DNA of 9,339 bases from Anaerolineae bacterium (GCA_028284105.1 JANQSK010000941.1:1-9339); one strand, 5' to 3'. Positions 1-6,570 are shown, numbered from the stretch's first letter. Translations and numbers: made by a program. Notes: generated by a model not told the origin, from the sequence alone.

Positions 1-945
1 AACAGTAAGTAAGATTGGATTTCCCCCAAATAATGCGCCAATAATGAGTGAACACCCCCCGCTTACGAGTAAGGAGATAGATGTGATTTGAGTACGGCCG
101 TATCTATCCGCCAAAACACCCGCTACATAACTGCCAATCCCCCCAACAGCCAAAACGCCAAACGCCACCAGACTAGCCCATCTTGTAGAAACACCTTGCA
201 ACTGGAAACTTTCAGCTAAGAAAATGGGAATCCATGCCCACATCGCATAAAGTTCCCACATATGACCTAAGTAACCAAGGTTGGCTAACACAACGGGCTT
301 TTCCTTTAGTAGTTTGCCAATTTGCTGCCAGTCAAAAGGAGGGGATTCTGTGCGGTATGGCCCTTCTTGAATAAAAAATAGACCAATTAATCCACCTACA
401 ATTGCGAGGATGGCCGCTAAGAAAAGCACTTGTTGCCAATTGGTGTTTGCGCCGAAAATGGTGAGGAGATGAGGTAATCCCGATCCAATCGTAAGTGCAG
501 CAACAAGTAGACCAATTCCTAGGCCGCGATCCTGTTTCGTCCACGTCGCCATAAGTTTCATTCCCACAGGATAGACTCCTGCTAGCAGTACACCTGTGAA
601 GAAACGCAACACAAGCGCAGTTGATAATCCTGTTGAAATGATCGGGATTAAAGCTGTGAGTATACCTGCAGATATGGAAGCAAATGAGAAAAATAGCTTT
701 GCTGGAATTCTATCCGCTAGATTTAAGAGGGAAGAGGCAAATGCACCAACGACAAATCCAATTTGAACAGACATAGTCAGCCATGCTTGTCCGTTTGCTG
801 TTAGAGCCCAAACGTCTGTTAAAGCAGGTACAACCGCTGAAGCAGAGAACCAAACAGCCATGCCTAAGAGTTCTGCAAGGGCTAAGAGCCATAATGTTTG
901 CCACTTTTTATCAAGATTTACATCAGACATTGCTTGGCTTGACAT
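1..945 (-). CDS. MFS transporter, C-terminus beyond the left window edge
   Basis: The reading frame is open from its start to base 1, giving 315 residues of a major facilitator superfamily permease. It starts with a short cytoplasmic tail followed by a first membrane helix with the run LAELLGMAVWFSASAVVPAL. A loop-2/3 motif-A variant (LADRIPAKLFF) and a second, classical motif A (DRYGR, about residue 278) mark the two half-repeats. Runs of hydrophobic residues fit about nine or ten helices; roughly 100 residues with the last helices are missing. The ATG at 945 is preferred over the in-frame ATG at 954 because AAAGGA sits 8 nt before it, whereas it overlaps the upstream ATG. The gene is last in a minus-strand series, 85 nt after the OsmC gene. 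Family membership is clear; the substrate cannot be read from the sequence. One ACGGCCGT copy encodes the Gly-Arg of DRYGR. Confidence 0.9.
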   Translation of the reverse strand, partial: MSSQAMSDVNLDKKWQTLWLLALAELLGMAVWFSASAVVPALTDVWALTANGQAWLTMSVQIGFVVGAFASSLLNLADRIPAKLFFSFASISAGILTALIPIISTGLSTALVLRFFTGVLLAGVYPVGMKLMATWTKQDRGLGIGLLVAALTIGSGLPHLLTIFGANTNWQQVLFLAAILAIVGGLIGLFFIQEGPYRTESPPFDWQQIGKLLKEKPVVLANLGYLGHMWELYAMWAWIPIFLAESFQLQGVSTRWASLVAFGVLAVGGIGSYVAGVLADRYGRTQITSISLLVSGGCSLIIGALFGGNPILLTV

Positions 946-953
946 GAAATCCA

Positions 954-959
954 TCCTTT
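954..959 (-). promoter_or_regulatory. Ribosome binding site that decides the MFS start
   Basis: On the minus strand the bases read AAAGGA, 8 nt upstream of the ATG at 945. The site overlaps the alternative ATG at 954, which therefore has no usable SD. This favours the protein start MSSQAMSD over MDFMSSQ. Confidence 0.6.
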
Positions 960-1030
960 AGAGAACAAGCTCATCATTAAGCAAGATAAACTTGTCCATT
1001 ACTAAATCAATTTGACATCGGTTAGATGGA

Positions 1031-1459
1031 TTAATTGGGTGAATAGGTTGTATAAATTTTGGTTTCAGATGTTAGGGAGCGGTGGACGGGACAGCGATTG
1101 GAGATTTCGGTGAGACGCTGTATTTGCTCTTCATCTAGGTCGCCTTCAAATTTGATCGTTGCCTCAATAATGTCAACTTTGGCAGCACCTTCCGTTTCAC
1201 AATCTTCACAATCTTTGCCTGAAACTCTTTTGTAATTAAGCGTGACGTGAACAGATTCAACGGGCCATTGTTTTCTTCGAGCATATAAATGCACGGTCAT
1301 TACTTTACAAGAAGCAAGCGCACTCAGAAGAAGATCATATGGATTGGGTCCTAAATCTTCCCCTCCTGCGGAGAGAGGTTCATCCGCTAAAATCGCGTGG
1401 TTATTGGCTTGAATTTGGACTTGGAGATTTTCTAAACTGTGGGCGGTTACTGTCGTCAC
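1031..1459 (-). CDS. OsmC family peroxiredoxin-like protein
   Basis: A 142-residue protein of the OsmC/Ohr fold. The two reactive cysteines of the family are present: Cys51 in ALASCKVMT at the start of the central helix, and Cys123 in RCPVHRSL. The family reduces organic hydroperoxides in the cytoplasm by a Cys-Cys thiol mechanism; the C-terminal RCPVHRSL form is that of the OsmC-like/YhfA branch rather than Ohr, so the physiological substrate is uncertain. A further CEDC pair (Cys84/Cys87) lies in a charged insertion after the second strand. The start is a GTG at 1459 with AAGGAG 6 nt upstream. It follows pgl by 45 nt with no terminator visible, so co-transcription with glk-pgl is likely. 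Its place beside glucokinase and lactonase suggests a link between NADPH supply and peroxide removal (inference). Confidence 0.9.
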   Translation of the reverse strand: MTTVTAHSLENLQVQIQANNHAILADEPLSAGGEDLGPNPYDLLLSALASCKVMTVHLYARRKQWPVESVHVTLNYKRVSGKDCEDCETEGAAKVDIIEATIKFEGDLDEEQIQRLTEISNRCPVHRSLTSETKIYTTYSPN

Positions 1460-1504
1460 GATGGACTCCTTTTATGAAATGGTGGGGTAGGGGAAATATT
1501 GTGT

Positions 1505-2239
1505 TTATTTTTTTAGATTTTCTGCTGCGGCATGATCAAATATCCAATGTAATATGCCATTTTGAGGTTGAATACGCTGGATTGGCAATCGTTCAGGATT
1601 GTGATCACCTTCTAGAACTTGTTTAAGCGTTTCTGCTTTGCTTCTTCCTGTGACGAGCACAACGATATGCTGGGCAAGGTTGATGAGTAATGGGGTAAAA
1701 GTGACGCGGTTGGCTGGTCGGCCGTCGTAATCAGCAGTTACAGAAATAACGGCCGTTTCCCGCTCCAAATCACTTATCTCACCTGGAAACAAAGAAGCCG
1801 TATGCCCATCATTTCCCATACCTAACAGGATGAGATCAAAGACAGGGAAATTTTCATCCTCTTTTGTAAATTTTTGAAGTTGATTGAGATAATCTTCAGC
1901 GGCTTCTGAGGGTGAGGCTTCTCCTAAAGCACGATGAATATTTGTTTTAGGAATATCGACGTGTTTGAGAAGAAGTTCATTTGCTTGTTTATAGTTACTG
2001 CCATCATCTGTGGGTGGAACAAGTCGCTCATCTCCCCAAAAGATATGAGTTTGTTCCCAAGGAATGCCTTCTGCATAGGGCGAATCTTTCAGCAATTCAA
2101 ATAAGAGGGCTGGTGTGCTGCCGCCAGAGAGCGCGACTAAAAAACGGCCGTTTTTATCAACTGCTTCATTAGCCACTTTCAAAAATAGATCGGCAGTAAA
2201 TTGAGCCACTTCTTGCTTGCTTTCAAGACGATGAATCAT
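1505..2239 (-). CDS. pgl: 6-phosphogluconolactonase
   Basis: This 244-residue protein hydrolyses 6-phosphogluconolactone to 6-phosphogluconate, the second step of the oxidative pentose phosphate pathway. Family motifs are all visible: LSGGSTP (residues 37-43, phosphate binding), FWGDER (67-72), GMGNDGHTASLFPG (140-153, carrying the catalytic histidine), VTGRSKAE (196-203) and P-I-Q near 220. Length is typical for the DevB/SOL type enzyme. The ATG start overlaps the glk stop codon in an ATGA arrangement, and a GAGGG run in the end of glk can serve as SD, so translation is probably coupled to glucokinase. Two exact ACGGCCGT palindromes and one near copy (TCGGCCGT at 1718) lie inside it. Glucose-6-phosphate dehydrogenase (zwf), the usual partner, is not in the window. 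Confidence 0.96.
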   Translation of the reverse strand: MIHRLESKQEVAQFTADLFLKVANEAVDKNGRFLVALSGGSTPALLFELLKDSPYAEGIPWEQTHIFWGDERLVPPTDDGSNYKQANELLLKHVDIPKTNIHRALGEASPSEAAEDYLNQLQKFTKEDENFPVFDLILLGMGNDGHTASLFPGEISDLERETAVISVTADYDGRPANRVTFTPLLINLAQHIVVLVTGRSKAETLKQVLEGDHNPERLPIQRIQPQNGILHWIFDHAAAENLKK

Positions 2240-3249
2240 GTCACCCTCATTTTGGCCGTACTCAGACCTTGATAAGCTGCTCCATAAAGTGCAATCTTAG
2301 GATTGCAAATAATAAACACAGGAACTTGTTTTAAGAACGCTGTGAATCGTCCTTTTGATTCAAAGACATCTGCAAAGGTGCTGTCTTGCAGTTGAGGAAT
2401 CAATCGAGGCGGAATCCCTCCACCAAGATAGATTCCACCAGTTGACATGAGCTTGAGTGCCATATTGGCACATTCACCTGCTAAAATCTCAAAAAATAGG
2501 TCTAGTGTTGCTATACAGATATTGGCAGTTCTGTGGACCGCATGTTCAACAATGATAGGCGTGGGATCGTTTGAATTCTCCAATTCTTGGGCAAGCCAAG
2601 AAGGTTCTTCAAAGCGATTGGTTTCTTTGAAAAATTGATACAAATTAGGCATCCCGCTTCCTGAACAAACGCGTTCATAGCTCACGTGCCCAAATTTTTT
2701 GGAGAGAAAATTGAGTAAATCTACCTGGAGCTCTGAAATCGGACCAAATGAAGTGTGTCCGCCTTCTGATGGGTAAGATTCATATCGGGAACCTGTCCAT
2801 ACTAAGAACGCTTCCCCCAAACCAGTTCCCGGTGCTACAACACCGATAGCCCCTGAATTGGATTTTTGACCTTCTTTTAGCTGGACAACATCATCTTCTT
2901 GAAGATAGGGTACACCGTTGGCAATGGCTTCTAAATCATTCAGCAAAGTCACTGTTTCAATGCCCAATGTGCTTTGCAGATTTTTGACATCGATAAGCCA
3001 AGGGAGGTTTGTGACTTGTGAACGGCCGTTAACTACTGGACCTGCAACACCAAAACTGGCTGCAGAAATTTGTCCAGTGAAATCACGCATAAATAATTCA
3101 ATGATTTCTTCAAGTGCACCATAATCACTGCTAGGATATGTTTTTTCAATGAGTGGTTTAATGGGCAAGCCACTACCTTCGTCTTCAAAAATGGCAAGAA
3201 CTGTTTTAGTACCGCCAATGTCACCAGCTAATAGAAGCGTTTTTTCCAT
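2236..3249 (-). CDS. glk: Glucokinase (ATP-dependent, Glk family)
   Basis: A 337-residue cytoplasmic kinase that converts glucose and ATP to glucose 6-phosphate. It belongs to the bacterial Glk family (hexokinase/actin fold), not the ROK glucokinases: it has the phosphate loop AGDIGGTKT (residues 8-16), the catalytic Asp in LLNDLEAIA (Asp105), APGTGLGEA (139-147), SEGGH (161-165), the ERVCSGSGM segment, GGIYLGGGI and a late KGRF. The ATG at 3249 is chosen because it puts the phosphate loop at the usual place. A TTG at 3282 would extend the protein by 11 residues into the upstream gene. The start is 5 nt after the DUF427 stop and no good SD is close to it, so it may depend on coupling to that gene. 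The stop overlaps the pgl start by 4 nt, which makes a clear glk-pgl metabolic pair. Confidence 0.95.
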   Translation of the reverse strand: MEKTLLLAGDIGGTKTVLAIFEDEGSGLPIKPLIEKTYPSSDYGALEEIIELFMRDFTGQISAASFGVAGPVVNGRSQVTNLPWLIDVKNLQSTLGIETVTLLNDLEAIANGVPYLQEDDVVQLKEGQKSNSGAIGVVAPGTGLGEAFLVWTGSRYESYPSEGGHTSFGPISELQVDLLNFLSKKFGHVSYERVCSGSGMPNLYQFFKETNRFEEPSWLAQELENSNDPTPIIVEHAVHRTANICIATLDLFFEILAGECANMALKLMSTGGIYLGGGIPPRLIPQLQDSTFADVFESKGRFTAFLKQVPVFIICNPKIALYGAAYQGLSTAKMRVT

Positions 3250-3254
3250 AATAG

Positions 3255-3539
3255 CTACGATTCTACCTGAACACCATTCCAAAAGGCGACGTGATCTTTG
3301 ATATTACTTGCTGCTGATTTTGGCGCTTTATAAACCCAAGCCGCAGCTTTGTTCAGTTGCCCATCAACTTCAATATCAAAATACGATGCGAGACCTTTCC
3401 AAGGGCAAACAGAGGTTTGAGTTGATTCTGAAAAAAATGATTTGTTGACTGACTCAGGCGGAAAATAATGATTGCCTTCAACAATCACTGTGTTATTACT
3501 TTCTGCCAATACTTGACCGTTCCAAATTGCTTTCGCCAT
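3255..3539 (-). CDS. DUF427 domain protein
   Basis: A 94-residue protein that is almost entirely one DUF427 (NTP_transf_9, PF04248) domain. The family signature is clear: VCPWKGLASYFDIEVDG, followed by AAWVYKAPKSAASNIKDHVAFWNGVQV at the C-terminus. The family forms small beta-rich cytoplasmic proteins with no firmly established function; the Pfam name does not prove nucleotidyltransferase activity. The ATG is preceded by AGGAG (3546-3550) with a 6-nt gap. It is the first gene of the glk-pgl group, with 5 nt between its TAG and the glk ATG, so the three are surely transcribed together. The conserved position before glucokinase may hint at a sugar-linked role, but that is inference. Confidence 0.9.
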   Translation of the reverse strand: MAKAIWNGQVLAESNNTVIVEGNHYFPPESVNKSFFSESTQTSVCPWKGLASYFDIEVDGQLNKAAAWVYKAPKSAASNIKDHVAFWNGVQVES

Positions 3540-3656
3540 GAGGTTCTCCTAATTATTTAATTTATTATGCTGATTGGTTTATATTCAGTTCTTTGGGTTG
3601 AGTGAGGATATCTGAGTTGCAACGAACTGGGATATTCATTGCAACTGAACAATGTC
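3540..3656 (-). promoter_or_regulatory. Intergenic leader before the DUF427-glk-pgl genes
   Basis: This 117-nt gap separates the sigma-partner gene from the DUF427 gene. It contains the inverted repeat at 3615-3646 and, nearer the gene, an AT-rich stretch in which TATAAA- and CATAAT-like hexamers can be seen on the minus strand. None has a convincing -35 partner, so a promoter here is plausible from gene grouping but not shown by the sequence. Confidence 0.35.
3615..3646 (-). repeat. 12-bp inverted repeat, hairpin or operator
   Basis: The arms 3615-3626 and 3635-3646 are complementary at 11 of 12 positions; the odd pair (3623/3638) becomes a G-U pair in minus-strand RNA, so a continuous 12-bp stem with an 8-nt loop can form. 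The core is AGTTGCAA/TTGCAACT. It lies just after the stop of the sigma-partner gene but has no following U-run on the minus strand, so it is either a weak terminator or processing hairpin, or a protein-binding operator for the downstream glk group. Confidence 0.55.
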
Positions 3657-4010
3657 TTATTCTTCCGATTCTAAAACTTTGAGTAAGACCTCAAATTCAA
3701 GCTTGCAGTCAGGGCAAGCATCAAGATGAGCTTTTACAAGCGGCATCAAACGCTCAACGTCTTCATCTGAAGCCACTAACTCTACATATTCATCGAGCAA
3801 TGCATAGGAATCTGCACAAGAATATTCGCCCTCTTTTGTATTTTGAAGTTGTTGCATTAAATCAACAACCACTTCTTCGCTAATCCCTAGCTTCCCGCTT
3901 TCTCCTGATTGAATGGAAGCAGGTTGAATAGGCGTCTTCTGACTGTTCATACTGTCCTGCGCTTGCTGACGGAAGAAAAAATTCTTGAGTCTGTTGATAA
4001 ATCCTGTCAT
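3657..4010 (-). CDS. Small Cys/His (zf-HC2-like) putative anti-sigma factor
   Basis: A 117-residue soluble protein with no membrane helix. The C-terminal half holds a helical segment with Cys65 (EYSCADSYALLDEYVEL) and the motif His95-x3-Cys99-x2-Cys102 (AHLDACPDC), the ligand pattern of zinc-binding anti-sigma (ZAS) domains such as RsrA. The first 50 residues are polar and low in complexity. It lies 33 nt after the sigma factor gene on the same strand, the normal order for a sigma/anti-sigma pair. The role of binding and inhibiting that sigma factor is inferred from motif and position. Some ZAS proteins release sigma on thiol oxidation; the redox-type neighbours make this attractive but it is not shown. 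No strong SD precedes the ATG; an internal ATG (3950) after AGGA is an alternative start. Confidence 0.75.
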   Translation of the reverse strand: MTGFINRLKNFFFRQQAQDSMNSQKTPIQPASIQSGESGKLGISEEVVVDLMQQLQNTKEGEYSCADSYALLDEYVELVASDEDVERLMPLVKAHLDACPDCKLEFEVLLKVLESEE

Positions 4011-4043
4011 ATTGTTCTTTGGACGCTGTAGGTTAAACGCTTC

Positions 4044-4676
4044 TTACTCAAAGACGCCTAAAATATCTTCAGGTGCGAGCCCTTCCTCTGATAAAGTTCG
4101 TTTTAATCGCAAGCGGGCATCGTGCAAAAGCTTATAGACCGCATTGGGTTTCATATCCATTTCTCTTGCAACTTCAGCTGCAGAACGGCCGTTTATAGTA
4201 GCTGCTACTAATGCTGTTCGCTGTTTATCAGTTAAAGAATTAGATATGAGATGTTCGACACGCTGTAACAATTCACCTCTTTCAGCAACCTTTTCAGGAG
4301 ATGGTTTTTTATCCGCCATAAATTGAGGTGTATATTCGCCATTATCCGTTTCAACAATGCCATTGAGGGATTTGTCTTGCCAACGCTTTCTTCTCAATTC
4401 AGTTAATGCAACAGAAACGGCAATCTTGTGTGCCCATGTTGTGAATTGACTCCGTCCTGCAAACGTATGTTTCTTATTGAGGATTTTTAAAAGCGCTTCT
4501 TGTACAAAATCTTCAGCTTGGCTTTCAAATTCAGGGGCAGACGTATTGACCTGTCCTAATAAACCTCGCTGTAGACCGGAAAGTAAAATTTTTCTGAGAT
4601 CAGAAATTGCCAGTTCATAATTTGGACTGGATTCCTCTAATTCAGATAACCATTGATCGTTCGTTCTTTTTGCCAC
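4044..4676 (-). CDS. RNA polymerase sigma-70 family (ECF-type) sigma factor
   Basis: A 210-residue sigma factor with only regions 2 and 4. Region 2 (about residues 25-98) has the core-binding segment AEDFVQEALLKIL and the -10 recognition helix HTFAGRSQFTTWAHKIAVSVALTELRRKRW. Region 4 (about 140-194) has LTDKQRTALVAATINGRSAAEVAREMDMKPNAVYKLLHDARLRLKR, a helix-turn-helix for -35 recognition. A short tail ending APEDILGVFE follows. The start is a GTG; an earlier start is unlikely because a perfect -10 box ends 6 nt before it. It is followed by the Cys/His protein, its likely partner. Its target promoters are not known; the divergent oxidoreductase gene and the downstream glk group are natural candidates. 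One ACGGCCGT copy encodes the Asn-Gly-Arg of region 4. Confidence 0.92.
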   Translation of the reverse strand: MAKRTNDQWLSELEESSPNYELAISDLRKILLSGLQRGLLGQVNTSAPEFESQAEDFVQEALLKILNKKHTFAGRSQFTTWAHKIAVSVALTELRRKRWQDKSLNGIVETDNGEYTPQFMADKKPSPEKVAERGELLQRVEHLISNSLTDKQRTALVAATINGRSAAEVAREMDMKPNAVYKLLHDARLRLKRTLSEEGLAPEDILGVFE

Positions 4677-4682
4677 GAATCT

Positions 4683-4712
4683 ATTATACCCAAATCATAA
4701 AAAGCGTTGTAA
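4683..4712 (-). promoter_or_regulatory. Promoter of the sigma factor gene, leaderless
   Basis: On the minus strand a perfect TATAAT (4688 to 4683) is followed by AGATTC and then the GTG start. Placing +1 seven bases after the -10 box puts it on the G of the GTG at 4676, so the mRNA should have no leader and no SD. A weak -35 (TTACAA, 4712 to 4707) lies 18 nt upstream. The -10 is of housekeeping type, so the gene is probably not driven only by its own product. Confidence 0.6.
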
Positions 4713-4791
4713 GGATTTCCGACACTAAATGGTCAAATTGATGCAAGAGTAAAAAAAATTTAGCCTAGATTAAGAATATAAAAACTTGAGG

Positions 4792-4802
4792 CACAATATT
4801 GT
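4792..4802 (+). promoter_or_regulatory. Palindrome and possible -10 at the oxidoreductase start
   Basis: The 10-bp perfect palindrome ACAATATTGT (4793-4802) directly abuts the ATG at 4803. CACAAT (4792-4797) matches TATAAT at four of six positions and would place +1 at about 4804, essentially at the ATG. The only SD-like bases (GAGG, 4788-4791) are 11 nt away, which is too far to be convincing. The gene may therefore be leaderless, with the palindrome as an operator; both are tentative, since no clear -35 is visible. Confidence 0.35.
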
Positions 4803-6236
4803 ATGTATGATTTGATTGTAATTGGGGCGGGTTCAGCTGGAATAACGGCCGTAGATTTTGCAGCACAGCTTGGGGCGAAGGTCGCGATGATCGAAAAGTG
4901 GAAAATTGGCGGAGACTGTACTTGGCATGGATGTATACCCAGCAAAACGTTACTTCATATTGCCAAACAAATTCAAACTGCCCGAAATGCCCAACAATTT
5001 GGTGTGCTCACCAATGATTCTGCGGTTGACATGACCCAAGTCAGCGCCAAAATCAATCAGGTTATCGAAGATATCTATCAGCATGAAACGGATGAGGTTT
5101 ATATGGATAAAGGAGTTGATGTGATTTTTGGGGAAGCAAAATTTGTCGGTCCCAACCAACTTCAAGTCAATAATCAAATTTTAGAATCCAAGAATTTCCT
5201 TATCTCAACGGGGGCACGGCCGTATATTCCTGAAATTCCCGGTTTAAATGATGCTCATTTTGTTACTTATGAAGAAATTTTTGAAAATGAGACATTACCT
5301 CAACACCTTATGATTCTTGGAGCGGGTCCAGTTGGTATTGAAATTGGTCAAGCTTACCGTCGACTTGGATCACAAGTTACCATTTTTGATGGACTAGAAC
5401 CGCTTGAAAAAATTGATTTACAGGCATCGGCAGTGATTAAAAGTAATTTGGTCGAAGAGGGTGTTCAATTTGTAAAAGGATTTGTAACGGCCGTATCAAA
5501 CCAAGATAACAACACAGTGTCACTGACCGTTAACAATGACACTTACACAGGGGATATGCTTCTGGTAGCAACTGGACGCAAACCAAATGTTCAGAGCATG
5601 GGGTTAGAAACAATCGGGGTTACATTTAGTGTAAACGGTGTTCAAGTCAATGAGAAGCTGCAAACTAGCTTGCCACATATCTTTGCGGCAGGAGATTGCA
5701 CAGGTGGATTCCAGGCTACCCATTATGCTGGCTGGCAAGGATTCCAAGCTGCTAGAAATGCCCTGCTTTTAGGAACAGATAAAGGCGTTCTAAACAATAT
5801 ACCTATTACTGTGTTTTCAGATCCTGAAGTTGCACAAGTTGGATTATCGGAGTCCAAGGCTCAAGAAAAATATGGAAATAAGCTCATTGTCTCAATTCGA
5901 AATCTCGATCATGTGGATCGTGCAGTCACAGACAGTGCAGTAGATGGTTTTATTAAACACTTGTATTTGGAAAACGGCCGTATTTTAGGAGCTACCATTG
6001 TCGCCGATCGGGCAGGCGAAATGATTAACGAATTTGCGCTTGCTATAAAAAACAAACTTTCTGTACGAGATGTCGCTAACACTATTCACGCCTATCCAAC
6101 CTATGGAATGGGTATTCAGAGAATGACAGCTGCGATTGCAATGGATGATTTTGTTAATAGCGGATCGGGCAAATTTATCCAACGCTTGTCTGGGTTGGGC
6201 AAAAGTAAGAAACTAGAGGAAACGGCCGTCAAATAA
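4803..6236 (+). CDS. Mercuric-reductase-like pyridine nucleotide-disulfide oxidoreductase
   Basis: A 477-residue flavoprotein of the class I disulfide reductase family (dihydrolipoyl dehydrogenase, glutathione reductase, mercuric reductase). It has the FAD-binding GAGSAG (8-13), the redox-active disulfide GGDCTWHGCIPSK (Cys39 and Cys44), a GARP stretch, the NAD(P)-binding GAGPVGIE (173-180), ATGRKPN, the second FAD motif AAGDC (295-299) and a C-terminal dimerisation domain. The HPTxxE dyad, which in Lpd and glutathione reductase supplies the catalytic base, is replaced here by YPTYGM (Tyr431, Met436). A Tyr at this place and the Trp in the active-site loop resemble MerA-like proteins, but there is no N-terminal metal-binding domain and no C-terminal Cys pair. 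A true lipoamide dehydrogenase is therefore unlikely; the substrate is unknown. A glutaredoxin gene follows 58 nt later. It holds five ACGGCCGT copies. Confidence 0.9.
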   Translation: MYDLIVIGAGSAGITAVDFAAQLGAKVAMIEKWKIGGDCTWHGCIPSKTLLHIAKQIQTARNAQQFGVLTNDSAVDMTQVSAKINQVIEDIYQHETDEVYMDKGVDVIFGEAKFVGPNQLQVNNQILESKNFLISTGARPYIPEIPGLNDAHFVTYEEIFENETLPQHLMILGAGPVGIEIGQAYRRLGSQVTIFDGLEPLEKIDLQASAVIKSNLVEEGVQFVKGFVTAVSNQDNNTVSLTVNNDTYTGDMLLVATGRKPNVQSMGLETIGVTFSVNGVQVNEKLQTSLPHIFAAGDCTGGFQATHYAGWQGFQAARNALLLGTDKGVLNNIPITVFSDPEVAQVGLSESKAQEKYGNKLIVSIRNLDHVDRAVTDSAVDGFIKHLYLENGRILGATIVADRAGEMINEFALAIKNKLSVRDVANTIHAYPTYGMGIQRMTAAIAMDDFVNSGSGKFIQRLSGLGKSKKLEETAVK

Positions 6237-6294
6237 GAGCAATCATTCTAAAAGATAAACAAACTAGAACTAAGATAGAGATAGGATTAAATTG

Positions 6295-6549
6295 ATGAAC
6301 GAAGAAAAGAAAATCGTCATGTACACCACAAATTGGTGTTCAGATTGTCATCGAGCGAAATATGTGCTCAACGAATATGGTATTGAATACGAAAACATCG
6401 ATGTTGAAGCAGATCCCAAAGGACTAGCCTTTGTCAAAGAAGTGAATAATGGAAATCGTGTTGTCCCAACTATCGTATTTCCAGATGGATCAATATTAGT
6501 TGAGCCTACAAATAGAGCATTAGCTGAAAAAGTAGGTATTGAACTCTAA
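6295..6549 (+). CDS. Mycoredoxin-like glutaredoxin
   Basis: An 84-residue glutaredoxin-fold protein that is one domain from end to end. The redox motif is Cys15-Ser-Asp-Cys18 in MYTTNWCSDCHRAK, near the start of helix 1. The cis-proline segment is VVPTIVFPDGSILVEPT, and the block FVKEVNNGNRVVPT is typical of the mycoredoxin-type family rather than the CPYC glutaredoxins. Relatives reduce mixed disulfides with low-molecular-weight thiols or act as general thiol reductants. The ATG at 6295 is favoured over the adjacent in-frame TTG (6292) because AGGA (6283-6286) is 8 nt from it. It is the second gene after the disulfide oxidoreductase and is followed by a terminator, so the two probably form an operon. 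The flavoprotein could be its reductase, which is inference. The low-molecular-weight thiol of this organism cannot be told from the window. Confidence 0.9.
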   Translation: MNEEKKIVMYTTNWCSDCHRAKYVLNEYGIEYENIDVEADPKGLAFVKEVNNGNRVVPTIVFPDGSILVEPTNRALAEKVGIEL

Positions 6550-6570
6550 ATAAATAGTGGCAGAAAAATA

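Noticed and set aside
332..904. Open frames on the minus strand inside the MFS gene (332-544 and 710-904)
   Set aside because: They are out of frame with the continuous, hydrophobic MFS reading and show no family features.
3250..3282. TTG-initiated extension of glucokinase (11 more residues)
   Set aside because: It would overlap the end of the DUF427 gene by 28 nt and push the phosphate loop away from its usual N-terminal position; ATG 3249 fits the family.
4733..4741. TCAAATTGA palindrome, also found (inverted) at 1007-1015 before the MFS gene
   Set aside because: The two sites share an 11-bp word, but it is AT-rich and short enough to recur by chance in 9 kb; no further copies were noticed at other promoters.
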